DNA of 32,361 bases from TA-21 sp035620895 (GTDB lineage Archaea; Thermoproteota; Nitrososphaeria; Nitrososphaerales; Nitrososphaeraceae). The position numbers were made by a program, and so were the translations under genes. The stretch's first letter is position 1. Each line of letters opens with the position of its first letter. Below the pieces are notes generated by a model. It made no database searches. It worked only from the letters and a program-made list of their open reading frames with translations, and was not told the DNA's origin. The stretch covers positions 1 to 32,361 of the forward strand of contig DASPFY010000038.1 in assembly GCA_035620895.1 (NCBI GenBank), read 5' to 3'. This document shows positions 16,928-25,913 of this stretch, piece after piece.

Positions 16928-18097
16928 ATGGCAAGGGCATATTTAGCTCCATATGGTGTTGGACTAGGTCATGCCAGTAGATTGCTTTCTATTTCTGAAT
17001 TTCTAAGGCAAGATAACATTGTAATAAAATTTTCTTCATATGGTGAGGCAGTATCTTATATTATTAATCACGGCTATGAGTGTGTAAAGGTTCCGCCTAT
17101 AGAATTTGCATGGAGCAATGATGGTTTTTCAATAAAAAATAGTATTGCCAATATACCACTCTGGTTTACGAACTTTGGAAGACAAATTTCTCAAGAAACA
17201 AGAAATATTTCGACATTCAATCCAAATATCGTTGTATCAGATTCAAGGCTATCTCCCTTAGCATCATCAAGAATTTTAGGTATACCTTCACTAGTGATAC
17301 TTAATCAGATAAAGCTTTTACTATCACCTAGGATCAGAGAATTTAGTGCCGCAAGAGTTTTTGAAAAATTAAATGGTGAGTTTTTTGGAAATTTATGGAG
17401 CATGGCTGAAAAAATATTGATACCAGATCTTCCACCTCCCTATACAATAGCAGGACATAATATTTGGAATTTAGAATCTGTAAGAAAGAAAATGTACTAC
17501 ATAGGTTTTACAACGCCAAAGTGGCATGGTGATAATCAAGCAATAAATAACATAGTTCATTCCTTAAATCTAGATAAAAAAAGACCAATAGTATTTATGC
17601 ATATCAGTGGTCCCCGCGAAACGCGATTAAACTTGATTTCAATGATACAGGATGCATCAAAGTACTTTAGAAAAGACATACAGTACATCATATCAGAAGG
17701 CACACCAAATGGTAGTAACATCCCTAGGAAACTTTCACCTACAGGCTGGTACTATGAATGGTGTCCGGTGCGAGATGAAATCTTTGCACTAAGCGACTTA
17801 ATTGTGATCAGGGCGGGTCATGAAGCAATATCGCACGCAATAGAGCATGGAAAACCTATGGTTTCGATACCTATCCAAAATCACGGAGAGCAGCTCGGTA
17901 ATTCAGAAAAAGTTGAAAGAATGAAAATTGGAATAAAACTTGAGCCTTCAAATATAAACCCCCCTCAGATTGCTGAGGCGATTCATAGAATATTAGATGA
18001 TAAATCCTATTTAGAGAACGTTCAGAAAATAAAGAAGATTACAGATAGACATGATGGTATCAACAACGCTCTTGAAATTATTAGATCGTATATCTAG
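16928..18097 (+). CDS. MurG-like glycosyltransferase (GT28/GT-B fold)
   Basis: Predicted GT-B glycosyltransferase using a nucleotide sugar. The N-terminal domain opens with PYGVGLGHASRLLSI, the GxGHxxR acceptor-side loop of MurG-type enzymes. The C-terminal domain carries VFMHISGPRET and the donor-binding segment LIVIRAGHEAISHAIEHGKPMVSIPIQNHGEQLGN. It has no signal peptide or membrane helix, so it acts at the cytoplasmic face. With the nucleotide-sugar dehydrogenase at 25914 it may serve surface glycan or lipid glycosylation. A GTG at 16910 would add six residues but is upstream of the predicted transcription start, so ATG 16928 is chosen. Confidence 0.85.
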   Translation: MARAYLAPYGVGLGHASRLLSISEFLRQDNIVIKFSSYGEAVSYIINHGYECVKVPPIEFAWSNDGFSIKNSIANIPLWFTNFGRQISQETRNISTFNPNIVVSDSRLSPLASSRILGIPSLVILNQIKLLLSPRIREFSAARVFEKLNGEFFGNLWSMAEKILIPDLPPPYTIAGHNIWNLESVRKKMYYIGFTTPKWHGDNQAINNIVHSLNLDKKRPIVFMHISGPRETRLNLISMIQDASKYFRKDIQYIISEGTPNGSNIPRKLSPTGWYYEWCPVRDEIFALSDLIVIRAGHEAISHAIEHGKPMVSIPIQNHGEQLGNSEKVERMKIGIKLEPSNINPPQIAEAIHRILDDKSYLENVQKIKKITDRHDGINNALEIIRSYI

Positions 18098-18199
18098 TTT
18101 TGCTTTAAAGATAATTCTGATATGATGCCCAAAATCGAAAATTAAGTATTACTTGATTAGAGATAATAACCAGTGCATGTCTATGACGCTCTTAACTCA

Positions 18200-19171
18200 T
18201 CATGTTTTTTCGGATGAAAGTTCTTTTATGGCCAATTCAATATTGTTTTTATCATTTGCTTGTGGGCATTGATCCAGATACATATCTAAATCCGAAATTG
18301 CACCTTCCTTATCATCTAGTTTTAATCTAACAAACCCTCTATTCTTATAGATAGGACCAAATCGACTAGGATTAATTGAAATTGCAGATGAATAAGATTT
18401 TTCAGCTAAAAGATATTCTTCTTTCCTGAGATAATAATTTCCAATGCCCCTATAGGAGAGATAAAATTTTGGGTTCAATTTGATTGAGGCTTCAAAATAG
18501 TTCTTTGCTTCGTCAGATTTTAATTCATTATAAATAGAGCCCAACATATTTAACGCAAGTTCATTACTCTTGTTAGTATCAGCGGCATTCTTTAATTTTT
18601 CAATTGCTTCCTTTGTCTTACCGGTTATATGTAACCGTTCAGCTTCAAAACACATCCTGTAAGACTGATCCGTCTTAGCACTGTCTTTTTCATTGACGTC
18701 TTTCATATCTGCAGGAATGATAGTGATGGTCAAAGATCCGTCTTGTTCCCATAGTTCTGTGAATTTTTTTTCGGGTATGGATCCAACCGTATCTGGTTCG
18801 GGAACATACATAACTATTCTGTTTTCTTCTGGATCGTATCCTGAAATAACCGTTGCATGTTGTATAGTATCCTTTAATCCAGGCATGATCACTATAGAGG
18901 GAATGCCCTGATCTATCTTTTTCTTTAACCCCTGGATATTACTCCTAAATACGCTAACCAGGTATCCACGACTTTCTGCGAGTTCAAATCCCTCGATAAA
19001 AATGGAGCCTTTAGTATCCATGTATTTCCGTGCCCGGTCTTTTGCTTCTTGAATGAGGTTATATTCACCCCAGTAGGTCAAAAGTACGTTTATCGCCAGC
19101 GGAAGACAAATTTCATCATCCTTGCTTTCCACCAATGGGAGGACCAAGGTGTGTTCGTTATCTAATTTCAA
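18200..19171 (-). CDS. C39-peptidase-like domain fused to TPR repeats
   Basis: Two-part protein of 323 residues. Residues 1-150 look like a papain-fold C39-type domain: C22 in DEICLPLAINVLLTYWG takes the catalytic Cys position, H105 in QHATVISGYD the His and D127 in PEPD a possible third residue. Residues 165-320 hold about four tetratricopeptide repeats (for example YLSYRGIGNYYLRKEEYLLAEKSY-like units) for protein binding. There is no signal peptide, so it is a cytoplasmic protease or a peptide-binding protein. TTG start, with an AT-rich TATA-like element about 25 nt upstream. The substrate is unknown. Confidence 0.78.
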   Translation of the reverse strand: MKLDNEHTLVLPLVESKDDEICLPLAINVLLTYWGEYNLIQEAKDRARKYMDTKGSIFIEGFELAESRGYLVSVFRSNIQGLKKKIDQGIPSIVIMPGLKDTIQHATVISGYDPEENRIVMYVPEPDTVGSIPEKKFTELWEQDGSLTITIIPADMKDVNEKDSAKTDQSYRMCFEAERLHITGKTKEAIEKLKNAADTNKSNELALNMLGSIYNELKSDEAKNYFEASIKLNPKFYLSYRGIGNYYLRKEEYLLAEKSYSSAISINPSRFGPIYKNRGFVRLKLDDKEGAISDLDMYLDQCPQANDKNNIELAIKELSSEKT

Positions 19172-19207
19172 CAGTCAAGATACTGAGGAGGGAAAATAAA
19201 ATTCTTG

Positions 19208-19750
19208 TCACAATCTAACAAAATTACGAATCAATTCAGTACCACATTCTCCACTTTTTTCTGGATGAAATTGGGTACCAAAAATTGTTTTTGAGCTGTG
19301 GCAAATTATTTCATGTTTGGAAGTAGCAGAACTTGCAACACATATGAAATTTTCTGGCAGATGTGAAATGGCATATGAGTGACTTTCATAAACATTACAG
19401 TGGGTCTTTTCTAATAATTTGGTTGGTTTTTCAATATTGATTCTATTAAAACCTTGGATAAGATCAGTCTTATGTAATGAACCACCGAAGGTGAGAGCTA
19501 TGATTTCTGCACCATAACAAATACCTAAAACCGGAGTTTCATTAGTAAAACAAGTTTTGATAATTTTTGAATTTATCGAATTAATTTCTTTTTTATTTTT
19601 TCGACGACCTGACAGTATTACTTTCTGATAGTCTGAAACCAAGAATACTTCATCATATTTTTTTAATTCATGAATCTGTCCTAGATTATCTAAACACAGG
19701 GTAATATCTTGGACATATGGAGAACCGTTGTCAACAACAAGTACAGTCAA
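19208..19750 (-). CDS. Class I glutamine amidotransferase (GMP synthase subunit A-like)
   Basis: Glutaminase domain that releases ammonia to a partner synthetase. The triad is complete: C78 in LGICYGAE, and H162 and E164 in GTQFHPEKSG. The N-terminus VLVVDNGSPYVQDI resembles the GuaA/TrpG group. The oxyanion segment reads LSGRRKN where GuaA has LSGGP, and GICYGAE replaces GICLGHQ, so it may be a paralogue and not the GuaA subunit itself. It is 180 residues, as for stand-alone archaeal GMP synthase amidotransferase subunits. The TTG start sits about 26 nt from a GTTTATGATT element. No synthetase partner is in the window. Confidence 0.82.
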   Translation of the reverse strand: MTVLVVDNGSPYVQDITLCLDNLGQIHELKKYDEVFLVSDYQKVILSGRRKNKKEINSINSKIIKTCFTNETPVLGICYGAEIIALTFGGSLHKTDLIQGFNRINIEKPTKLLEKTHCNVYESHSYAISHLPENFICVASSATSKHEIICHSSKTIFGTQFHPEKSGECGTELIRNFVRL

Positions 19751-19868
19751 ATTCTGACTTGATAATAATCATAAACCTATAATAATCATACTTTACTTAA
19801 TAACAAATTTAAAACACGAAATCTCATATCTTGTTTTTTGTCCTTGATCTCTGTCTGCAATCTCTGCA

Positions 19869-21017
19869 CTACTGAGCATTTGAAATTGAAGCCAATCCCT
19901 TACATATCAGATATGCCGCAACATATGAAGGGACCTTTTCTAAAGCATTATCCAATCTAAAGGTATTATTTTTCAAGGTAATCTTCAGCTTGGTCTTTGG
20001 GTTCACATACACCTCAGAGTCACTCAACATGCATGCATCGTTATTAGGATTAAATGATTCCAGATCGTCGCACTTTGCTTTAGTCAATCCACTCTTGCCA
20101 TTAATACTACCCGGCAACCTAAAAACTCTGTGTATGTCATTGGTAACCTGAGCATCTATAGGAACTCCGTTATTTCTTGTCATCTTGTTAAGTTCATTCC
20201 TAAATCCTTCGTATCCACCGCTTGCCTCTACAATATTTTTAAGCTTCAGTTCAGATTTTTGATTTATTCCCAAGTTAGAGGCGATTTTCTTTCGCCAGCC
20301 TGTCATAATACCGCCCTTTGGTAACTTTATAACAAAGCCATTGCGATATTTACGTACACCAATGCTTTCGCACATAAATCCATTTCCAAGTATATAATCG
20401 GTAACGTTTGCCCTTGAGTTAGAGTCGAGATTTCTTATACCAGGATCGTTTATATGAAAGTGGAATCCAGCATTTCCAGAGAAAAATATCTCTACGAACT
20501 TCTCCTTTATTCCAAGATCACAGTATAAGAAATCAAGTAACTTACCTGCTTCTTTTTTTATAGATAACAAGCATCTTTTGCAAGGTATTGAGGTATCATA
20601 TGTCTTCCCTTTATTACAGTTAACGCACTGTTTGCGTTCTGAGTTTACATACCCACAGAGATTACAAACGTAGTAGGTATGTTCGTGGATACATGGAAGA
20701 TCTAGGTCTTTGATATCTATATCAAAGATGAGATCAGCACCTTCCCATTGTTTTTCATTGATGGGATTTGAAGGCAATCCGTAATATGCATTTGAATAAT
20801 AAATATCTAGAGGGACATTTCGTACTAGCTCTGCGACAAGCTCGCCCACATTCTTGAAGGATAAATGTCTGACTACTAAGGAATCAAATTTTCTGTATCC
20901 AAATTCCCTTTTTTCAATTGAATATAGGTAAGGGAAATGTTTATTTTCAAAATAATACTTTCTAAATACATTTCTCAGAAAGTTGATATTTTCTTCTGTG
21001 TTTTGAATTTGATTCAA
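19869..21017 (-). CDS. priS: DNA primase small (catalytic) subunit PriS
   Basis: Archaeo-eukaryotic primase catalytic subunit that synthesises primers for DNA replication. Active-site aspartates lie in LIFDIDIKD (D99, D101), and the SGNAGFHFHI block (180-189) matches the SGxxGxH nucleotide-binding motif. A Cys-rich insert carries C118, C121, C131, C134, C146 and C149, enough for two zinc knuckles. IDAQVTNDIHRVFRLPGSINGKSGL is the conserved C-terminal catalytic helix region. The TTG start follows the priL stop with no gap, so the two subunits are translated from one mRNA. Length 382 is slightly above the usual. Confidence 0.95.
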   Translation of the reverse strand: MNQIQNTEENINFLRNVFRKYYFENKHFPYLYSIEKREFGYRKFDSLVVRHLSFKNVGELVAELVRNVPLDIYYSNAYYGLPSNPINEKQWEGADLIFDIDIKDLDLPCIHEHTYYVCNLCGYVNSERKQCVNCNKGKTYDTSIPCKRCLLSIKKEAGKLLDFLYCDLGIKEKFVEIFFSGNAGFHFHINDPGIRNLDSNSRANVTDYILGNGFMCESIGVRKYRNGFVIKLPKGGIMTGWRKKIASNLGINQKSELKLKNIVEASGGYEGFRNELNKMTRNNGVPIDAQVTNDIHRVFRLPGSINGKSGLTKAKCDDLESFNPNNDACMLSDSEVYVNPKTKLKITLKNNTFRLDNALEKVPSYVAAYLICKGLASISNAQ

Positions 21018-22034
21018 TTATCTTATTTTCCTTCTTCCAAACTGAATTGGATTTATAAGGTTTTCACACTCTTTGATTGCAAAGCATAGATCTTCACTAC
21101 GCAACCTGTCGCAAGAAGGAACAGAGTATTTCGTATGACTGCCCTTTTTTCCTGCTAGATGTTCCACTTGATACCTAGTTATTTTTTCATTATAGTCCGG
21201 AGAATTTTTAAATATATCAATTACATCTTCTTCCGTTTTACCAATGGCTAGCATATAAGTTGCCAACATGAACCTAGCTGAATGAGGAAGATTTTCGCCT
21301 TTGTTAATTATTTCCATTGCGTGTTTTATGCATGGAGGATATTCCAGAATTTTGAATTGATTTTTGTAGACATAACGTCCTGAATATTTATTTCGAAGTT
21401 CATCTGCTTTTGATTTTATCGAAACCGGTATTTCAATGACTTTCATATTCTTTATTTTAGAGTAGATTAAATTGCTCAATTCATGGCGAATTAGTCTTAC
21501 TGTTTCATCAGTGTCAAGATACACATATCCATCTTTTACTGATCTGTTAATCAGTTTCCATTCTTGTTCATACATCTTTGAAGCTCGCTGGAGGTAATCG
21601 GGAACACTCAATTTGCAGATACTCGATGTTGAATTTACATCGATATTTATCTTGAATAACTCTAGAAAGATCTTTTGAACTAGAAGCTTCTTCTTTTCTA
21701 CTGATCTTTCGTTGCTCAAATCGGAGGACAGGAATTTTTCTACCCTCATAGCTTCAAAGAGAGAGCACTTTTTTGAAACTTCCTCTAATCCAATTGATTT
21801 TATGAGTAATAGTGAAACCATAAATGTCATAATTTCAATTTCGTACTCATCTAAATTTGAATAAACATTTCCTTTAAGCTCATTTTCCAATTTTTCTACC
21901 GCCCTGTTTATTATGTGGATCATTTCTGGGCGATCGAATTCTTCAAAATCAAATTTCGTTTCATGGATATAATCAGAAGCTTCCTGTAAGAAGGGGTACT
22001 TTGCCAACTCAGACGATCCCAATTTTATTGACAA
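21018..22034 (-). CDS. priL: DNA primase large subunit PriL
   Basis: Regulatory, iron-sulfur subunit of the archaeal primase. The four cluster ligands are visible: C235 (YPPCIKHAM), C308 (VPSCDRL), C317 (DLCFAI) and C323 (KECENL), with the conserved PHSARFMLATYML between the first and second. The N-terminal 220 residues are the helical platform that holds PriS. It lies directly upstream of priS. TTG start; the AT-rich region with a hexanucleotide repeat between priL and nfo is probably its promoter region. Confidence 0.93.
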   Translation of the reverse strand: MSIKLGSSELAKYPFLQEASDYIHETKFDFEEFDRPEMIHIINRAVEKLENELKGNVYSNLDEYEIEIMTFMVSLLLIKSIGLEEVSKKCSLFEAMRVEKFLSSDLSNERSVEKKKLLVQKIFLELFKINIDVNSTSSICKLSVPDYLQRASKMYEQEWKLINRSVKDGYVYLDTDETVRLIRHELSNLIYSKIKNMKVIEIPVSIKSKADELRNKYSGRYVYKNQFKILEYPPCIKHAMEIINKGENLPHSARFMLATYMLAIGKTEEDVIDIFKNSPDYNEKITRYQVEHLAGKKGSHTKYSVPSCDRLRSEDLCFAIKECENLINPIQFGRRKIR

Positions 22035-22074
22035 TTCAGGTTTGCACTATAATAGGAAATACTGTAATAAATAT

Positions 22075-22102
22075 AAATACAAATACAAATACAAATACAA
22101 AT
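22075..22102. repeat. Tandem hexanucleotide repeat (AAATAC), about 4.7 copies
   Basis: Four perfect AAATAC units followed by AAAT lie at 22075-22102, in the 100-nt region between the divergent priL and nfo genes. The tract is TATA-like on both strands and may set or vary promoter spacing. Simple-repeat slippage could change the length between strains. Confidence 0.85.
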
Positions 22103-22134
22103 CTTTAATATCCTAGTAACAAAGATACAAGCGT

Positions 22135-23007
22135 TTGAATCTTAGAGTTGGATTTCACGTTTCCATAGCGGGTGGAATACAAAACTCAATTACTAACGCT
22201 CTGGACATCGGATGTACGGCGTTTCAGATTTTTACAAGGAGCCCCAGACAATGGCACTCTAAGGACCTTGTAGATGCAGACGTAGAATTATTCAAAACCA
22301 ATCTGAAAAAAAGTGGAATAGAGAAAAATTCAGTTGCTGTCCATATGCCTTATTTGCCCAACCCATCCGGTCCAGATGGGGAATTATTCGAAAAATCACT
22401 TGAATCATTTACAAGTGAGTTAATAAGATGTTCCCAATTAGGTATTGAATATCTTGTAATACATCTCGGAAGCCATAAGGACATGGGGAGAGATCATGGC
22501 GTTAAACAATTGTTAAAAAGTTGTGGCAAGGCGGTTGATAATTATAAATCAGCGTTCAAAAGGAAATTGGACGTTACTATTTTATTGGAAAATAGTGCAG
22601 GTCAAAAAGGTAGTATAGGAAGCAAACTTGAAGAATTAGGAGAAATTCTTGATAAACTTTCTAGTAAGACATATTGCGTGTGTCTAGACACGTGTCACGC
22701 ATTCGCATCTGGGTATGATTTGAGTAGTGAAGAGGCGTGTAAAGAATTTATTAGTGAATTTGACAAAACTGTCGGTCTAGGATCCCTCAAATTCATACAC
22801 TTGAACGATTCCAAATACGAAATTGGATCCCATCTGGATAGACATGAGCTATTTGGCCATGGTAAAATAGGGGCAAAGGGATTAAGCACAATAATTAACG
22901 ACAAAAAAATGGGAAACGTACCGATGGTAATGGAGCCTGAATTCGTGTCTATTGAAGAAGATGCCAAGAACCTTGCTTTAATACGTAAACTTAGAAAGCC
23001 CAATTAA
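22135..23007 (+). CDS. nfo: Endonuclease IV (apurinic/apyrimidinic endonuclease)
   Basis: AP endonuclease of base-excision repair, a TIM barrel with three zinc ions. Typical blocks: RVGFHVSIAGGI at the N-terminus, FTRSPRQW, VHMPYLPNPSGP (family has VHxPYxxN), YLVIHLGSH, ILLENSAGQKGSIGS, CLDTCHAFASGYD, FIHLNDSK and DRHELFGHGKIG, and MVMEPE at the end. The metal-binding His/Glu/Asp residues in these blocks are all present. Length 290 is normal. The start is TTG 22135. It is divergent from the primase genes, a replication/repair neighbourhood. Confidence 0.96.
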   Translation: MNLRVGFHVSIAGGIQNSITNALDIGCTAFQIFTRSPRQWHSKDLVDADVELFKTNLKKSGIEKNSVAVHMPYLPNPSGPDGELFEKSLESFTSELIRCSQLGIEYLVIHLGSHKDMGRDHGVKQLLKSCGKAVDNYKSAFKRKLDVTILLENSAGQKGSIGSKLEELGEILDKLSSKTYCVCLDTCHAFASGYDLSSEEACKEFISEFDKTVGLGSLKFIHLNDSKYEIGSHLDRHELFGHGKIGAKGLSTIINDKKMGNVPMVMEPEFVSIEEDAKNLALIRKLRKPN

Positions 23008-23087
23008 CTTTACTCGGGCTCACAGTTAGTTTTGGAAATAATAATAAATGCATGCTGAATCACAGATTCTAAGAGAAAAGAGAAAAA

Positions 23088-24554
23088 ATGAATATTTATG
23101 AGACAGTAATGAAACTCGCGCTTGAAAGAGGTTTTTACTTTCCAAGCTGTGAAATTTATTCAGATGCGCATGCAGGATTTTGGGAATACGGACCAACAGG
23201 TACCAATATGAAAAACAACTTCATTGAGCTGTGGAGAAGAGAGTTATTGAGACGTGATGACATGATAGAAGTTGATGGTTCTCAGATAATGAGTAGGAGT
23301 GTCTTTGTTGCGTCAGGTCATCTTGACAATTTTACAGACCCAATCATAAAGTGCAAGAATTGTGGCGCCACATTTCGGGCAGATAGATACATTACTGAGA
23401 AAACTGGCAGGGAAGTTCCAGAATTGCTTTCTGGAAATGAAATAGACAAAATAGTAAAAGAATTTGATTTGAAATGTGCCAGTTGTAAGGGAACTTTTTA
23501 TGAATCAAGCAGATTTAACATGATGTTTAAAGTAGAAATTGGCCCTTCTCAAGAGGAGGCATATCTTAGACCAGAAACATGTCAGAGTATTTTTGTTGAT
23601 TTTCCGAGAATTTTTAAGACGATGAGAGGAAGGCTTCCACTTGCAGTCGCGCAGGTTGGTAAAAGTTTTAGGAACGAGATTGCGCCAAGACAGAGTCTAT
23701 TGAGGCTGAGGGAATTCTATCAGGCAGAAATCGAGGTGTTTTGTAATCCGGATAGGTTAAATGATTTACCAAAATTTGAACAAGTTAAGAATACAACGCT
23801 TACACTATTTACAAAGAATTCGTCGCGGACAATCAGTGCGGAAGCTGCAGTGCGAGAGGGCTATTTGCCAAACAAACTTGTTGCTTACTACATGTCTCTA
23901 CTTACAATGTTTTACAGCAAGACTGGCTTGACTATGGAACGCACTAGATTTAGACAGTTGTCAGAGGATGAAAAAGCATTTTATGCATCAACGGCCTTTG
24001 ATTTTGAAGTTGAAACTAGCATTGGGTGGCTGGAATTAGTTGCCTGCAATTATAGATCTGATTATGATTTAAAAAAACATAGTGAAGTAAGTAAACAAAA
24101 TCTTTATGTTATCGACCCATCTGATAATACAAAAGTTCTGCCACACCTATTCGAACTGTCAATGGGAATAGACCGAAGCATTTACTCCATATTAGAACAT
24201 TCTTATTATGAGGATATTGAATCGAAGAGAGTTGTATTAAAACTTGTTCCCCAAATAGCGCCCATACTTCTAGGTGTTTTTCCGCTTGTAACCAAAGATG
24301 GACTACGCGAAAAAGCACAGGAGATATATACAAAATTAAAATTGCATTACCCAACATTTTATGACGAGTCAGGTTCTATAGGAAGGCGATATAGAAGACT
24401 TGAAGAGATAGGAGCTCCATTTGCCCTGACTATTGATAACCAAACTATGAAGGATGAAACAGTTACTCTAAGGTATAGGGACTCTATGATGCAAGAAAGA
24501 CTAGGAGTTTCAGAAATTCCTGAATTTTTAGACGCAAGAATATATTCAAAATAA
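23088..24554 (+). CDS. glyS: Glycyl-tRNA synthetase (eukaryal/archaeal alpha2 type)
   Basis: Class II synthetase charging tRNA-Gly. The N-terminal SDAHAGFWEYGPTGTNMKNN covers motif 1 and the substrate-binding region. A Cys4 insert (CKNCG ... CASC) lies between about residues 85 and 135. Motif 2 is FRNEIAPRQSLLRLREF followed by QAEIEVF, and the active-site motif LFELSMGIDRS (motif 3) is near 357. The last 110 residues form the anticodon-binding domain (LVPQIAPILLGVFPL). Length 488 is on the short side for the archaeal enzyme but includes all catalytic motifs. Confidence 0.96.
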   Translation: MNIYETVMKLALERGFYFPSCEIYSDAHAGFWEYGPTGTNMKNNFIELWRRELLRRDDMIEVDGSQIMSRSVFVASGHLDNFTDPIIKCKNCGATFRADRYITEKTGREVPELLSGNEIDKIVKEFDLKCASCKGTFYESSRFNMMFKVEIGPSQEEAYLRPETCQSIFVDFPRIFKTMRGRLPLAVAQVGKSFRNEIAPRQSLLRLREFYQAEIEVFCNPDRLNDLPKFEQVKNTTLTLFTKNSSRTISAEAAVREGYLPNKLVAYYMSLLTMFYSKTGLTMERTRFRQLSEDEKAFYASTAFDFEVETSIGWLELVACNYRSDYDLKKHSEVSKQNLYVIDPSDNTKVLPHLFELSMGIDRSIYSILEHSYYEDIESKRVVLKLVPQIAPILLGVFPLVTKDGLREKAQEIYTKLKLHYPTFYDESGSIGRRYRRLEEIGAPFALTIDNQTMKDETVTLRYRDSMMQERLGVSEIPEFLDARIYSK

Positions 24555-24696
24555 CTTGATGTTATTAATCCAAAATAGTGGCATCAAATTCAATAATATT
24601 ATTTCTTAATACTTGAAACAAGCTCGCATGCAGTTAGATTTTGCCACAGATCATAAGGCTTTTAGGACGAAATGATAATAACAAACAAGTAAGCTA

Positions 24697-25203
24697 ATGA
24701 TTTTGAAGAGCCTTAAATATGTAAAGCATGTACTTCTCATCATTAGTCTAGTTACTATTTCAGGAACGACGATAGTATCAACACAAACACTTGGGATGAA
24801 ATTTACTGCTTCAATGTCTGGCGACCAAGTTGCTCCTCCTACAGACTCTAGTGTCAATGGCACTGCTTCATTCAGAACCACAGCTAATGATACTGTTATA
24901 AAGTACAAGATAAAGGTAGCAGGATCGTCTGATGTAACAAGTGCCGATATTCATTTGGGCAAGACTGGAGAAAATGGAGAAGCAGTAGTTGATCTTTTGA
25001 AAGACAGCAAGAAAAATGGGATAAGGCAGGGAACATCAATTAGAGGAAACATCACAAGTTCTGATCTAAAAGGCTCCCTTGAAGGAAAAGAAGTACTGAC
25101 CGACTTAATAGTGTCAATGAAAAATGGAAGTGCATATGTCAATATCGATACGCCATACCATGAGAATGGCGAGATAAGAGGACAGATAATAGTTCTCAGA
25201 TAA
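24697..25203 (+). CDS. Secreted CHRD-domain protein
   Basis: 168 residues: a signal peptide or N-terminal membrane anchor (about residues 8-30, hydrophobic LLIISLVTISGTTIV), then a single CHRD domain. Domain hallmarks are FTASMSGDQVAPPTDS, GTASFRTT, IKYKIKVAGSSDVTSADIHLG, the DLKG segment and the terminal NIDTPYHENGEIRGQI. CHRD proteins are abundant outside the cells of ammonia-oxidising archaea; function is undefined. It stands alone between convergent or co-directional genes with 140-180 nt flanks. Confidence 0.88.
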   Translation: MILKSLKYVKHVLLIISLVTISGTTIVSTQTLGMKFTASMSGDQVAPPTDSSVNGTASFRTTANDTVIKYKIKVAGSSDVTSADIHLGKTGENGEAVVDLLKDSKKNGIRQGTSIRGNITSSDLKGSLEGKEVLTDLIVSMKNGSAYVNIDTPYHENGEIRGQIIVLR

Positions 25204-25383
25204 CATTGATAACAGCCGTTCAACTAGCGTTAAGTGAAAAAGTGTAGGTGTAGAATAAACCTACAACCCTCTTGGGAATCATATTAGAAAGCTGGTAATG
25301 TGGCCACTAAATTTGTCTATTAAGTACCCCTTAACTGCACTACATTGATATATGCTTGAATCCAAAAAGCCGTAGACTAATTG

Positions 25384-25770
25384 ATGGCAAGACAAGACCC
25401 AAATCCTCTTCCATATGGGGCATTACCTTATTTTCAGATTCACTACTTGATTGAGCCAGTAAATGTATCCAACCCATCATCGTATATGGCAAAGTGCAGA
25501 GCAAAAACCAAAGGGCATTTAGGAGATAAAAGAATCGTTGACATAGAATGGATAGGGGGTAGATTGGCTGAAAGACTGGCATCTGATAAGGAGCTAACCG
25601 AGATGTTGAAGCCTTTGATGATGAAAGAAGGTGAGATAAGTATTGATCCCCAAAAAGATAGGGTTAGAGTGTACACTAAATGGAAAAGAGAAGATAAACT
25701 AGAATTTGATCCTGAATTCTTTCAAGTGGTTGAAAGAATAGCAAGAACAGTCAAAAAATTGGAATCATAG
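25384..25770 (+). CDS. Conserved-looking hypothetical protein
   Basis: 128 residues, not assigned. It is soluble and mixed alpha/beta, with the N-terminal proline-rich PNPLPYGALPYFQIHY and a C-terminal helix rich in charge (VVERIARTVKKLES). A TTG at 25381 adjoins the ATG at 25384. The TATA-like TGATATAT (25346-25353) lies about 34 nt upstream of the ATG, giving a short leader, so the ATG is preferred. No domain is recognised and its neighbours give no clear clue. Confidence 0.72.
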   Translation: MARQDPNPLPYGALPYFQIHYLIEPVNVSNPSSYMAKCRAKTKGHLGDKRIVDIEWIGGRLAERLASDKELTEMLKPLMMKEGEISIDPQKDRVRVYTKWKREDKLEFDPEFFQVVERIARTVKKLES

Positions 25771-25913
25771 AGGGACACATTTCAAATATATCTTGAAATA
25801 GATTTTTGATTGGAAACATAAAAAATGAGCTGATTTTACAAGTTGAAAATGTTCTGTATTGTAATTAAGATCAAATCCAATATGTACATATTGAGGAATA
25901 CTAAAGGTAGCAT

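Noticed and set aside
22075..22102. CRISPR array
   Set aside because: The repeat unit is only 6 nt with no spacers, so it is a simple tandem repeat. No cas genes are present in the window.
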